A DNA stretch of 20,440 nucleotides. Source: an uncultured Acetatifactor sp. (GTDB lineage Bacteria; Bacillota; Clostridia; Lachnospirales; Lachnospiraceae). The notes under the pieces were generated by a model, which saw only the letters and a list, made by a program, of their open reading frames with translations, had not been told where the DNA came from and searched no databases. The first letter of the stretch is position 1, and each line of letters opens with the position of its first letter. The stretch is taken from assembly GCA_910584235.1 (NCBI GenBank), contig CAJTZD010000062.1, forward strand, positions 1-20,440. Reading direction: 5' to 3'. Made by a program: the position numbers and the translations under genes. Shown one piece after another: positions 6,405-14,259 of this stretch.

Positions 6405-7808
6405 ATGAAAAATTTATTTGATATCATACCATCCGGTTTCTTTAACTGTTTATCCAGTGGAAGCAATAATCGTGTATATGCAGATTGTTTATTGGTTATT
6501 TATGAACAGTATGAAAGGGAGATTACCTATCGTATTTCACGAAATCGGATTCGAGATGCACTTTCGTACTATTTATTGGAAAACCATATTCATTTTTTAG
6601 AACAAGATGATGAGCAGAAAGAAGAAAAAGATTATAATGATATAGCAAATAGTATCATACGGAAATTCTGCTCAAAAGAAATTGGATGGCTGGAGGAAGA
6701 TAATGATGATGCTACTTATGAAAAGCATATTATTATGACAGAGCCGGCAATCATATTGACCGAATTTTTGCAGCGATTAATAAAACCAGAGAGAGAGGAA
6801 TTTTCCAGTTATATTTTTAGCATCTATAATATTTTAAAGAATACAGAGCAATGGAGCCAGGATCCATATGTGGATGGCCTAAAAAATATTTATCGAAATG
6901 CACGATTGCTGTCAAAATCACTAAAACGGCTGGCAACGTTTATTAAAAAGATTATTGAACGAATGGTGAAGGAAGAAAGTCTGGAAAGTCTGACGGAGAA
7001 TCTGCTTGAATACTGTGATGGAAGTTTTATAAGGGAATATGCAAGACTTACGAAACAGCAAAATATACATATTTACCGTTCTTTTATTAAGGCGAAGCTG
7101 GATGAGTTTTCAGGGGATTCGGAAATCAATGAATTATTGGTTATTGGATGCGCTTTGGAAGAAGAATTAGAAGAAAATGAGGCGAAAGAACATGTTACAG
7201 ATATGATTCAGATGACAAAACGCTTTCTGTCTGAGGACTATGACAGAATTATGAGGGATATCAAGAATAAAATAAACATCTATTTACAGATTGCCATTGG
7301 GCGGGCACGTTTCCTTAGGAATCGGGAGGCGGATATGAGGGGGAATGTTGAACAGGCGATACGCTATATCGTTGAAGAAATGGATACCATCGGATGGAAA
7401 GACATGGTTCCGGAAGAGATGCAAGAGTTATTTACTCTTGATAAATATGAATTTATAGATACAGGCTCTGTCCGATATCCGAGAAAACCACAGACAATTA
7501 AGCAGGATAATGTGATTGAATTAGAAGAAATAACGGAACAAGATATTGAAAAAGCACGGATTGCACATGAAAAGGAAGCATATAACCCATATGCAAAAGA
7601 AAAAATGAAAGCGTATTTGGAAAACTTAATGGGAGAAAAGGCGGCAATCTCTTCTGAGGAATTGCCATTGCAAAACAAAAGAGATTTACTTTGTACATTA
7701 TCTGCCGTTGCATATAGTAGCGATAATGGGTTTTCTGTGAAGGTTTCGGAAGGATATTTAGAAACAAATCAAATGCTTCTGCGGCAATTTGACATCACGA
7801 AAGAGTAG
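6405..7808 (+). CDS. jetA: Wadjet subunit JetA (kleisin-like)
   Basis: This is the first gene of a four-gene block in the order JetA-JetB-JetC-JetD. The 467-residue product is mostly alpha-helical and charged, with no enzymatic motif, as expected for the kleisin that bridges the SMC-like JetC heads. From memory its type corresponds to the DUF5716-like JetA family, which would suggest a type III Wadjet; I could not verify this and types I/II are not fully excluded. Identification rests mainly on position and on the unmistakable JetC and JetD. The ribosome binding site is weak (GTGGGA upstream). Codon use is AT-rich, unlike the spm genes. Confidence 0.8.
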   Translation: MKNLFDIIPSGFFNCLSSGSNNRVYADCLLVIYEQYEREITYRISRNRIRDALSYYLLENHIHFLEQDDEQKEEKDYNDIANSIIRKFCSKEIGWLEEDNDDATYEKHIIMTEPAIILTEFLQRLIKPEREEFSSYIFSIYNILKNTEQWSQDPYVDGLKNIYRNARLLSKSLKRLATFIKKIIERMVKEESLESLTENLLEYCDGSFIREYARLTKQQNIHIYRSFIKAKLDEFSGDSEINELLVIGCALEEELEENEAKEHVTDMIQMTKRFLSEDYDRIMRDIKNKINIYLQIAIGRARFLRNREADMRGNVEQAIRYIVEEMDTIGWKDMVPEEMQELFTLDKYEFIDTGSVRYPRKPQTIKQDNVIELEEITEQDIEKARIAHEKEAYNPYAKEKMKAYLENLMGEKAAISSEELPLQNKRDLLCTLSAVAYSSDNGFSVKVSEGYLETNQMLLRQFDITKE

Positions 7809-7822
7809 AAAGTTTGAATGGA

Positions 7823-7840
7823 TGCCCGCTGAAGCGGGCA
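7823..7840 (+). other. short GC-rich hairpin between jetA and jetB
   Basis: TGCCCGC pairs perfectly with GCGGGCA around a TGAA tetraloop. It stands in an otherwise AT-rich region immediately before the jetB ribosome binding site GGGAGG (7841-7846). There is no T-run, so it is not a standard terminator; mRNA stabilisation or tuning of JetB level is more likely. Confidence 0.55.
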
Positions 7841-7853
7841 GGGAGGTACGTGT

Positions 7854-8510
7854 TTGAATATAGAGGAATACTGGGGAGATTATACTTCAACGGAGAAGGA
7901 ATTGTTTCAGAAATCCTGCAGGCGCTTGTTAAAATCAACATTCATTGTACGTGATAAAGATGAAGAAAATAAAAGGGCATATTATTTTATATCAAAGAAA
8001 CCGGAACCCTTTTCGGTATATTTTGGATATATAGGGTTTGATATTGTTGTTGACCGGGACAATGGGGTGATTATGCTGCGCAACTGCGCAGATTTGGGCG
8101 AGGCCGGAAAGATACAATCCAATCGGATTGCGCTGAAAAAAATTGAAAGTATTGTACTTTGCTGCCTTTGGACATTATACGCAGACCGGGTTCGCTCGGG
8201 GAGTTTGTCACAATCTATTTTGATTTCTATGGTGGATTTGAATTTTGAACTGGAAAAGTATGGTGTGAAAGAACTGATTGACAATAAAAAACTCATCACA
8301 GATATATTAGGTCTATTTACTAAATTTAATCTTGTGGAGATAAAAGGGAAGATAGGCGATACGGACTGCCTGATACGTTTATATCCGTCTCTGCAATTTG
8401 CTCTTGATGAGGAAGAATTTCAGAGATTTGTAGAAGACACGCAAAAAAGGATGCTTCAAGAGGATGGAGAGACCGAAAAGGACGAGGAGGAGAATGATGC
8501 AGACGAATAG
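7854..8510 (+). CDS. jetB: Wadjet subunit JetB (KITE/winged-helix, DUF4194-like)
   Basis: A 218-residue protein starting at a TTG codon, 7 nt after GGGAGG. The compact mixed alpha/beta body (to about residue 195), with YFISKKPEPFSVYFGYIGFDI and a winged-helix-like C-terminal half, fits the KITE-type JetB subunit that binds the kleisin. The last 25 residues are very acidic and probably disordered. Its end overlaps the start of jetC by 14 nt, so the two are translationally coupled. The TTG start together with the upstream hairpin may keep JetB low relative to the other subunits. Confidence 0.85.
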   Translation: MNIEEYWGDYTSTEKELFQKSCRRLLKSTFIVRDKDEENKRAYYFISKKPEPFSVYFGYIGFDIVVDRDNGVIMLRNCADLGEAGKIQSNRIALKKIESIVLCCLWTLYADRVRSGSLSQSILISMVDLNFELEKYGVKELIDNKKLITDILGLFTKFNLVEIKGKIGDTDCLIRLYPSLQFALDEEEFQRFVEDTQKRMLQEDGETEKDEEENDADE

Positions 8511-11500
8511 GAAAACAGCAACAAAGCTGTTGATTGTACAATGGTCCAGATTCCAGAAGTTATGCATTAATCTGAAAGGCTCTACTTTAATTACAGGAGT
8601 AAACGGCACTGGAAAGTCTACGATTCTTGATGCTATGTCATATCTCTTAACTGGAAATACACAGTTTAATAAAGCGGCTAAAGACCGTGATCGTACTGTG
8701 CTGGGATATGTGAGGGGCGACACGAAAAGCAATGGTCCTTCCAGATATCTGAGAGATGGAGAAGTAATCAGTTATATTGCAATGGAATTTTGGTCTCCTG
8801 TGGACAACAGCTTCTTGGTAGTGGGGGTTTGTATCGAATCTGCGGATCATGTGACGAAGCCTAAAAGCAGTTGGTTTGTCTGTAGGAATGCAAAGATAGA
8901 GGAAATGAATTTTGCAAGAAAAGAAAAAAATCTTTTATGGGTTGCGCCTAAAAACAAATTGGCTGTAAACGGTCGGATTATGAAATCTGCGGATTTTTTA
9001 GGAAGGGACAGAGGGGTAGGACAAGTTATGCGGGCACTTGGGTTACGCTGTGATGCGCTGAAGTATCGGTCAAAACTTGTAAAAATGATGGCGTTCAATC
9101 CGGAAAATAACATTGACCAATTTATTCAGGAATGTGTTTTGGAACCGGGGAAGGTAGATTCGCTCAAAGATTTGAGAGAACAAAGGACGCGGTTTGATGA
9201 AATAAAAAGGGTTTATAAAAATTTGAGAGATAGTAAAAGTAAGCTTGAGGAAGTGGAGCAGAAAATTTCAGAATATGAAAATAAGCAAAAAAATCTACAT
9301 ATCAGGGAATTGATGCTGTGTTATCAAGAATTGCGGGAAATAGAGGAAGCAAAAAAAGAAATTGAGCTTCAGAAAATAATGTTTCAGCAAAAATTAAATA
9401 ATTTGGAAAACCAAAAAGCAGAGTTGGATATCCAATACAATGAGGCAGGGGAACGATATCGGATTGCAATGAGTAATGACGCATTCAAAGGAATGCAGGA
9501 TACACTGAGGCAACTGGAACATCAGCGTGATAGTTTGGACGAGAAAATCAGACAAAGCGAAGAGAAACTGTCTAAATTAAAGAAATTACAGATAAAACTA
9601 ACAGAACTCTTAAAGTGGCTGGAAGAATTTTTGACAATTCCTGCGGATGATAAAAAATATCTATTCTATTTAGCAGAGCAGCGCTTTAAGACAGAAGATA
9701 TTGTCCATGCATTTGTACGTCTCGGAGAAATGGTTGGAGTACAGGATAAAATATTCGAAAAGAATGAGGTGCATCTCGGAGATGCAATAGGGGTAATAGA
9801 CAGTGAACTTGATGAATTGGAGCGCAAAATCAAACGGTTACAATCTAATGTCATGGTATTCCCGAAGGAAGTTGAAGCGGCGAGGCAGATTATTCAAAAG
9901 GATTTAGAGGCGGAAGGGATACATACGGATGTGAGAATATTTGCGGAGCTGGTGCAGGAAATAAAGGATGCAGAGTGGCGGGCTGCCATTGAGACCTTTT
10001 TGGGGAGAAAGCGCTTTTACATTATTGTGGAGGGAAAGTACTGCCACAAAGCAATGGAGATTCTGCAGCAGAAAAAAATACATGGGGCAAATGTGGTAAT
10101 TTCAGATAAGCTGCCGGATACAAAGGTGACACCAGGATCTGCCGCCGAAGTTTTGAAGATACCGAATGCCTATGCCAGAAGATACGCCAATTATCTATTA
10201 AACGGAATCCACTTGTGCGGTTCCCTGGAGGAACTGCATGAGTATCCGAAAGGTGGACTGATGAAGGATGGAATGTTGGCAAAAAGCTATGCGGTTTCCA
10301 ATATGAATGTGAAAAAAACAGAGTTTTGCATGGGACAGGATGCCGTTAAACTGCAGTTATTGAAAGCTGAGCAGAATAAGAAAGATAAGATGGCAGAAAG
10401 AGAAGCTGCCCGGAATGAAATGGAGCAAGTCTGCGGAAAACGAAAAGAACTAAAACTGGTCGATTGGAACATGGAAAATTATGATTTTGGCGCTGTATCT
10501 GCATTGGCAGAGGCAAAAGAGCAAAAAAAACGTATTTGCAGTGATATAGAAAAAATTGCTCAAAATCCCGATTTTTTGTCCGTTTTAGAAGAACAGGAAA
10601 ATGCGGAGCAGGAATATAAAAAACTGGAGAGCGCTAAAGAAGTGTTGATTGAAAGTATTGGTGGATGTAAGAAAGACCAGGAAAAATGTCAGGATACATT
10701 AAAAAATTTGGCTGGTGAAATTTATTTAAAAGAAAAGGAGTATTCGGAAAAATGTTTTGCGCACTTGGAGCTGAAAAGACCAATGCTGGAGGAATATGAA
10801 AAATTAAGAACAAAAAAAGAGAGTTGGCAGGTAATAACACCAAAGACTGTCCGGAATTTGCGTGGGGAGGCAGAAGAATGTGCCCGTCAGATGGAGAACG
10901 TTCAGCTTAGTTACTGCAAACTGGCTGAAATAGATATTAATAAGCGTGGAGCGGCGTATATCAAATTTTTTAGAGAGGAGTATAGGAATATCGCAAATAT
11001 AAAAATCGAAGAAGCACATCAGCGTTTGGAGGAACAGTCGCAAAGATTAGAAAGCGCTTTTATGAATGATTTTGTTGCGGAAATGAATGAAACAATCCGT
11101 GATGCAAAAGAGGAAATCGCGGCAATTAATCGGGAATTGAAGGTATTGCCTTTTGGCAACGATACTTATAAGTTCGTGATGAGAGAACGGCCGGATCGAG
11201 ATATCTTTTTCAGAATCTGCAAAAAACTGGAGAATTATATGGGACTTCCTGAAGTATATATGAATTCAGCCAGGGAAGATGAAGAAATGGAACGTGATAT
11301 TCAGGAATTTATGGAGATTATACTGGAGGAAGAAGATGAGACGGAATATACAGATTATCGAAAATATTTTGCATATGACATGGAAATCGTAAGCAGACAG
11401 GGTGACAGTGAAATTATTTCAGATCTTTCTAAGAAGCAGGGGTCTGCGAGTAATGGGGAAAAACAAACTCCATATTTTATTATTCTGGCAGCCAGTCTGC

Positions 11501-11739
11501 TCCAATGTTACCCGAGGCAGGTTTGCTGTGCCCGGCTTGCCTTTATTGATGAAGCGTTTTCGGCTTTGTCCAGAGAACGTATTGAACAGATGGTAAAGTA
11601 TCTGGAGGATAATTGCTTTCAAGTATTTTATGCTGCTCCGCCTGAAAAAATAAACAGCATTGGGTCTTATGTTGAATCAACCGTAAGCCTTGTAACGACT
11701 GGCAGATATACGGATGCAGTGGAAGGACTGGTGAAATAA
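8497..11739 (+). CDS. jetC: Wadjet SMC-like ATPase JetC
   Basis: This is the motor of the Wadjet complex, which extrudes DNA loops on plasmids before cleavage. The 1080-residue protein has an N-terminal head with Walker A GVNGTGKST (34-42), long charged coiled coils (roughly 225-380 and 620-860), a hinge-like globular part between (about 450-610, including AIETFLGRKRFYIIVEGKYC), and a C-terminal head with signature SASNGEKQ (about 983-990) and Walker B LAFIDEAFSAL (Asp1018-Glu1019). The frame extends upstream to 8464, but GAGGAGG (8484-8490) places the start at ATG 8497; ATG 8494 is adjacent and possible. The stop is 1 nt before jetD. Confidence 0.93.
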   Translation: MQTNRKTATKLLIVQWSRFQKLCINLKGSTLITGVNGTGKSTILDAMSYLLTGNTQFNKAAKDRDRTVLGYVRGDTKSNGPSRYLRDGEVISYIAMEFWSPVDNSFLVVGVCIESADHVTKPKSSWFVCRNAKIEEMNFARKEKNLLWVAPKNKLAVNGRIMKSADFLGRDRGVGQVMRALGLRCDALKYRSKLVKMMAFNPENNIDQFIQECVLEPGKVDSLKDLREQRTRFDEIKRVYKNLRDSKSKLEEVEQKISEYENKQKNLHIRELMLCYQELREIEEAKKEIELQKIMFQQKLNNLENQKAELDIQYNEAGERYRIAMSNDAFKGMQDTLRQLEHQRDSLDEKIRQSEEKLSKLKKLQIKLTELLKWLEEFLTIPADDKKYLFYLAEQRFKTEDIVHAFVRLGEMVGVQDKIFEKNEVHLGDAIGVIDSELDELERKIKRLQSNVMVFPKEVEAARQIIQKDLEAEGIHTDVRIFAELVQEIKDAEWRAAIETFLGRKRFYIIVEGKYCHKAMEILQQKKIHGANVVISDKLPDTKVTPGSAAEVLKIPNAYARRYANYLLNGIHLCGSLEELHEYPKGGLMKDGMLAKSYAVSNMNVKKTEFCMGQDAVKLQLLKAEQNKKDKMAEREAARNEMEQVCGKRKELKLVDWNMENYDFGAVSALAEAKEQKKRICSDIEKIAQNPDFLSVLEEQENAEQEYKKLESAKEVLIESIGGCKKDQEKCQDTLKNLAGEIYLKEKEYSEKCFAHLELKRPMLEEYEKLRTKKESWQVITPKTVRNLRGEAEECARQMENVQLSYCKLAEIDINKRGAAYIKFFREEYRNIANIKIEEAHQRLEEQSQRLESAFMNDFVAEMNETIRDAKEEIAAINRELKVLPFGNDTYKFVMRERPDRDIFFRICKKLENYMGLPEVYMNSAREDEEMERDIQEFMEIILEEEDETEYTDYRKYFAYDMEIVSRQGDSEIISDLSKKQGSASNGEKQTPYFIILAASLLQCYPRQVCCARLAFIDEAFSALSRERIEQMVKYLEDNCFQVFYAAPPEKINSIGSYVESTVSLVTTGRYTDAVEGLVK

Positions 11740-11740
11740 G

Positions 11741-12955
11741 ATGCAGTATAAGCTTAGCAAATGGCAGAAAGCAGCGTTGGAAAAGCTGGTTGATCAGTAT
11801 GAAAGAAGCAAAACATATCGTGGAGAAAATCAGGTGTTCCAGACCTTTGCGATTGGGCCGCAAAAAGTGTTTTCCAGTTATGATTCCGATTACACCAATG
11901 TGGATGATGTCCATGATTTTGAAAATCAAATGAAAGAATTGGAACAGAAAGGGCTCCTTTTCATCAAATGGGAAGAACATGAGATTCAAAATCTGATGGC
12001 AAACCAACAAAAATGGAAAGATATTTATGAAATTCTGGAAAGAAGAGAATTACGGCATTTGGAAGAAGAACAAATAAGATTGTATAAAAGCTATTTGGGA
12101 TGTCACGCAGTATTGGAAGGTTTTTGTCAGGAGCAGATAGAACGTCTGGAAGAAGGAAAAAGGGCGAAATTTGAGCTGAGCGAGGCAGAAAAAATACTTA
12201 AACTGTGCAAATTTATCTTAGAAAACCGGGAAGAGGTATTGGAACGTGAACTGTCAATTGCGGTATTGAGGGACAGTAAACTATGGAAGAAGTATCGAAG
12301 CAAGGTATGTAGAGTGCTAAAGGATTATGGTAATCTGGATGCCTTGTTAATAGGAGTAGATAACGAGGAATCAGAAAAGGTCATATTAGGAGAGTATCAC
12401 ATTGTATCGAATCCGTCTTACATTTATTTCAAAGGGAATGCAGAATTGCTGTTTGAAAATGGAGAGAGGCTGAAAATAAATTCAAATATGCCGGTTGCCT
12501 TTACGGAGAAAACAGTTGAGTATATGAAATCTATAAAAATTTTAAGTAAGAAAGTGGTGACGGTAGAAAATTTAACTTCTTTTAACAGATTAGAAAAAGA
12601 GGATTCTTTCTATATTTTTTTGAGCGGTTATCACAATCAACTAAAACAATATTTGCTGCGTAGAATTTATGAAGAAAATAAAATGGGAGAGTGGTATCAT
12701 TTTGGTGACATAGACCCGGATGGCTTCTATATCATGGAACATCTGAAAAGAGGGACCGGGATTCCATTTGAAGCATTAAATATGAATCTTTTATATTTAA
12801 GGAAGTATGATGCTTATACTAAGCCTATGGAAGAAAACGATATTCGAAAGGCAAAAAGTCTTCTGAATCAAGATAAGTACAGTGAAGTCATGGAGTATAT
12901 GTTGCAAGAAAGAAAAAAATTAGAGCAGGAGATAATTAGTTGGATGGAGAAATGA
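11741..12955 (+). CDS. jetD: Wadjet Toprim nuclease JetD
   Basis: This 404-residue protein is the DNA-cutting subunit, related to topoisomerase VI A. Its C-terminal Toprim domain shows the catalytic glutamate Glu276 in VVTVENLTSF and the metal-binding acidic cluster GDIDPDG (322-328; Asp323, Asp325, Asp327). The N-terminal half is helical and winged-helix-like (QVFQTFAIGPQKVF near 31-44), as in JetD proteins. All key acidic residues are present, so the nuclease should be active. The gene starts 1 nt after jetC and its stop overlaps the start of a 28-codon frame. Wadjet restricts plasmid transformation by cutting small circular DNA. Confidence 0.92.
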   Translation: MQYKLSKWQKAALEKLVDQYERSKTYRGENQVFQTFAIGPQKVFSSYDSDYTNVDDVHDFENQMKELEQKGLLFIKWEEHEIQNLMANQQKWKDIYEILERRELRHLEEEQIRLYKSYLGCHAVLEGFCQEQIERLEEGKRAKFELSEAEKILKLCKFILENREEVLERELSIAVLRDSKLWKKYRSKVCRVLKDYGNLDALLIGVDNEESEKVILGEYHIVSNPSYIYFKGNAELLFENGERLKINSNMPVAFTEKTVEYMKSIKILSKKVVTVENLTSFNRLEKEDSFYIFLSGYHNQLKQYLLRRIYEENKMGEWYHFGDIDPDGFYIMEHLKRGTGIPFEALNMNLLYLRKYDAYTKPMEENDIRKAKSLLNQDKYSEVMEYMLQERKKLEQEIISWMEK

Positions 12956-13038
12956 AAAGGCTTGTAAGCGATATAAAAAGTAGTATAAGAATATTAAAAG
13001 TACAGATTAAAACTTTAGAAGTCTTCAAAAAAGTTTAG
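12952..13038 (+). CDS. possible 28-residue basic peptide coupled to jetD
   Basis: The ATG at 12952 overlaps the jetD stop (ATGA). The frame reads MKRLVSDIKSSIRILKVQIK and eight further residues, ending at a TAG inside the 38-bp repeat (13036-13038). The peptide is basic and could form an amphipathic helix or short coiled coil. It is short, so chance is a real alternative; it may also be the 5' stub of a gene cut by the repeat junction. Confidence 0.3.
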   Translation: MKRLVSDIKSSIRILKVQIKTLEVFKKV

Positions 13039-13059
13039 TCCTAACTTGACACCAGCTAA
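13022..13059 (+). repeat. 38-bp direct repeat, copy 2, at the island-spmA junction
   Basis: Same sequence as 2692-2729 except at two positions. Its final AA overlaps the AAT codon where homology to spmA begins (13058). This copy therefore marks the right edge of the inserted DNA. It supplies a TTG in frame with the truncated spmA, but without a ribosome binding site. Confidence 0.85.
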
Positions 13060-13600
13060 TGTGCTGGGGCTGGGCTGGGCGTGTACGCCGGCGGGCTTAA
13101 AAGCCATGGAGGAATTGGCGAAGCTGGAGGCACAGAGGGGGAATCCGGAGTATCTGGAGGCGGAATACGGAGTGGGGGACGCTCCAGGAGAAAGGGATGC
13201 CCGAGGAGCAGGGAATAGCCGTGGAGGGGATGTCCGCAGGAATAGGGAAACCCGGGAACAGATTTATATGCAGACGGCGGCAGGAAGGAGCTTAAAGGGA
13301 TCCGGGGCAGGAGAAAGCTTCCGAAAGCAGGAGAGTGCAGGCCGGGGCGACCGGGGAAAGGGCGCGGGCAGGCGGGCCAGCAACGAGATGTGCATCTTTC
13401 TGATTCTCAATATTTCCTCCCTGCAGCTGATTCCGGTGAACATGATTGCCTATCGCAGCCAGTACGGCAGCGCCAATCCCACAGCCATCATTGCGCCCGC
13501 CATAGCGGCCACGCTGGTAAGCACCCTGGTGGCAATTGTGTATTGTAAAATTAAGGACTATTCTATTGGCATGGGTGGTAGGGGAGGGAAAGCAGTATGA
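13058..13600 (+). pseudogene. spmA: 5'-truncated spmA
   Basis: This holds SpmA from Asn99 onward: NVLGLGWACTPAGLKAMEEL, a long Gly/Arg-rich linker, ASNEMCIFLILNISS and the C-terminal membrane segment. The first 98 codons, including the conserved N-terminal membrane region, are replaced by the 38-bp repeat. The frame runs back to a TTG at 13046 within the repeat, but there is no ribosome binding site, so a functional protein is unlikely. The remaining frame is undamaged, pointing to recent truncation or selection on the coupled spmB start, which overlaps its stop. The linker contains several short Gly-Arg-Asp repeats not found in Bacillus SpmA. Confidence 0.8.
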
Positions 13601-14109
13601 ACGCATTGGCGCATCTTTCGGACATTGTAATCCCCATCCTGATCTTTTTTATTGTGGGCTATGGATTTGTCTCCGGGGTAAAAGTATATGAAACCTTTCT
13701 GAAGGGAGCAAAGGACGGGCTGAAGATTGTGGTGGACATTGTGCCCACACTCATCGGCCTGCTGGTGGCGGTGGGGATGCTGCGGGCGTCCGGCTTCTTC
13801 GAGATGCTGGGGACGCTGCTGGGGCCAGCTGCCGCCGCGGTGGGCCTGCCCGCCCAGTTGATGCCTCTGCTGGTGGTGAAGCTGTTCTCCTCCGCCGCCG
13901 CCACGGGGCTGGTGCTGGATGTCTTCCGCACCTCCGGGCCGGATTCCTATGCGGGGATGCTGACCTCCATCCTGATGAGCTGTACCGAGACCGTGTTCTA
14001 TACCATGAGCGTGTACTTTCTGGCGGCGAAAGTGACCAAGACCCGCTTCACTTTGGCAGGGGCGCTGCTAGCCACCCTGGCGGGGACGGTGATGAGCGTG
14101 GTGCTGGCG
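13058..14109 (+). repeat. right copy of duplicated spmA(3')-spmB block
   Basis: Partner of 628-1736. The two blocks share 23 identical bases at their left ends, then diverge by scattered changes. The SpmA linker is about 72 codons here against about 42 in the left copy, and the SpmA C-terminal extension is missing. Confidence 0.8.
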
Positions 14110-14124
14110 AAGATGTTGATATAG
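13597..14124 (+). CDS. spmB: spore maturation protein B (right copy)
   Basis: A full-length 175-residue SpmB with all family features of the left copy, including the GAKDGLKIVVDIVPTLI stretch and the SCTETVFYTMSVYF signature. The ribosome binding site GGGAGGG is conserved inside the truncated spmA. Expression is uncertain, because the resident spm promoter now lies more than 13 kb upstream beyond a terminator. An inverted repeat ATCCGG/CCGGAT (14141-14158) follows but has no T-run. This copy continues directly into GC-rich DNA with the lipoprotein gene, so it may be the original chromosomal spmB. Confidence 0.9.
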   Translation: MNALAHLSDIVIPILIFFIVGYGFVSGVKVYETFLKGAKDGLKIVVDIVPTLIGLLVAVGMLRASGFFEMLGTLLGPAAAAVGLPAQLMPLLVVKLFSSAAATGLVLDVFRTSGPDSYAGMLTSILMSCTETVFYTMSVYFLAAKVTKTRFTLAGALLATLAGTVMSVVLAKMLI

Positions 14125-14259
14125 TACATCTGGCCTACAGATCCGGTATAGCCCGGATACAATTCCGAAAAGAAAAGGATACAAAAAACAGGTAAAATAA
14201 TACCGGAAAAGAAGGCTGCACTATAGGCAGCTTCGGAAGAGTATCGGGGGTATGGAATC

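Larger units (their letters stand above)
628..13057. mobile_element. defence island integrated within spmA, with a duplicated spmA 3'-spmB segment
   Basis: The block from spmA codon 99 to the end of spmB occurs twice (628-1736 and 13058-14109). Everything between is AT-rich accessory DNA: gene remnants, an AAA-subtilase pair and Wadjet. The right-hand copy has lost the first 98 codons of spmA exactly where a 38-bp repeat begins. The first 23 bp of the two copies are identical (628-650 and 13058-13080), which would fit either a crossover core or plain homologous recombination. No integrase, transposase or conjugation gene is visible, so the mode of movement is inferred. The island's left edge could equally be drawn after spmB, near 1752, if the duplication is older than the insertion. 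Confidence 0.55.

Noticed and set aside
8464..8496. Upstream start of jetC at 8464
   Set aside because: No ribosome binding site, and the extra residues are low-complexity read from the acidic jetB tail; GAGGAGG points to 8497.
2692..13059. Insertion-sequence or transposon ends
   Set aside because: The 38-bp repeats are direct, not inverted, and no transposase is present.
13046..13600. Truncated spmA as a functional short protein from TTG 13046
   Set aside because: No ribosome binding site, and the conserved N-terminal third is missing.
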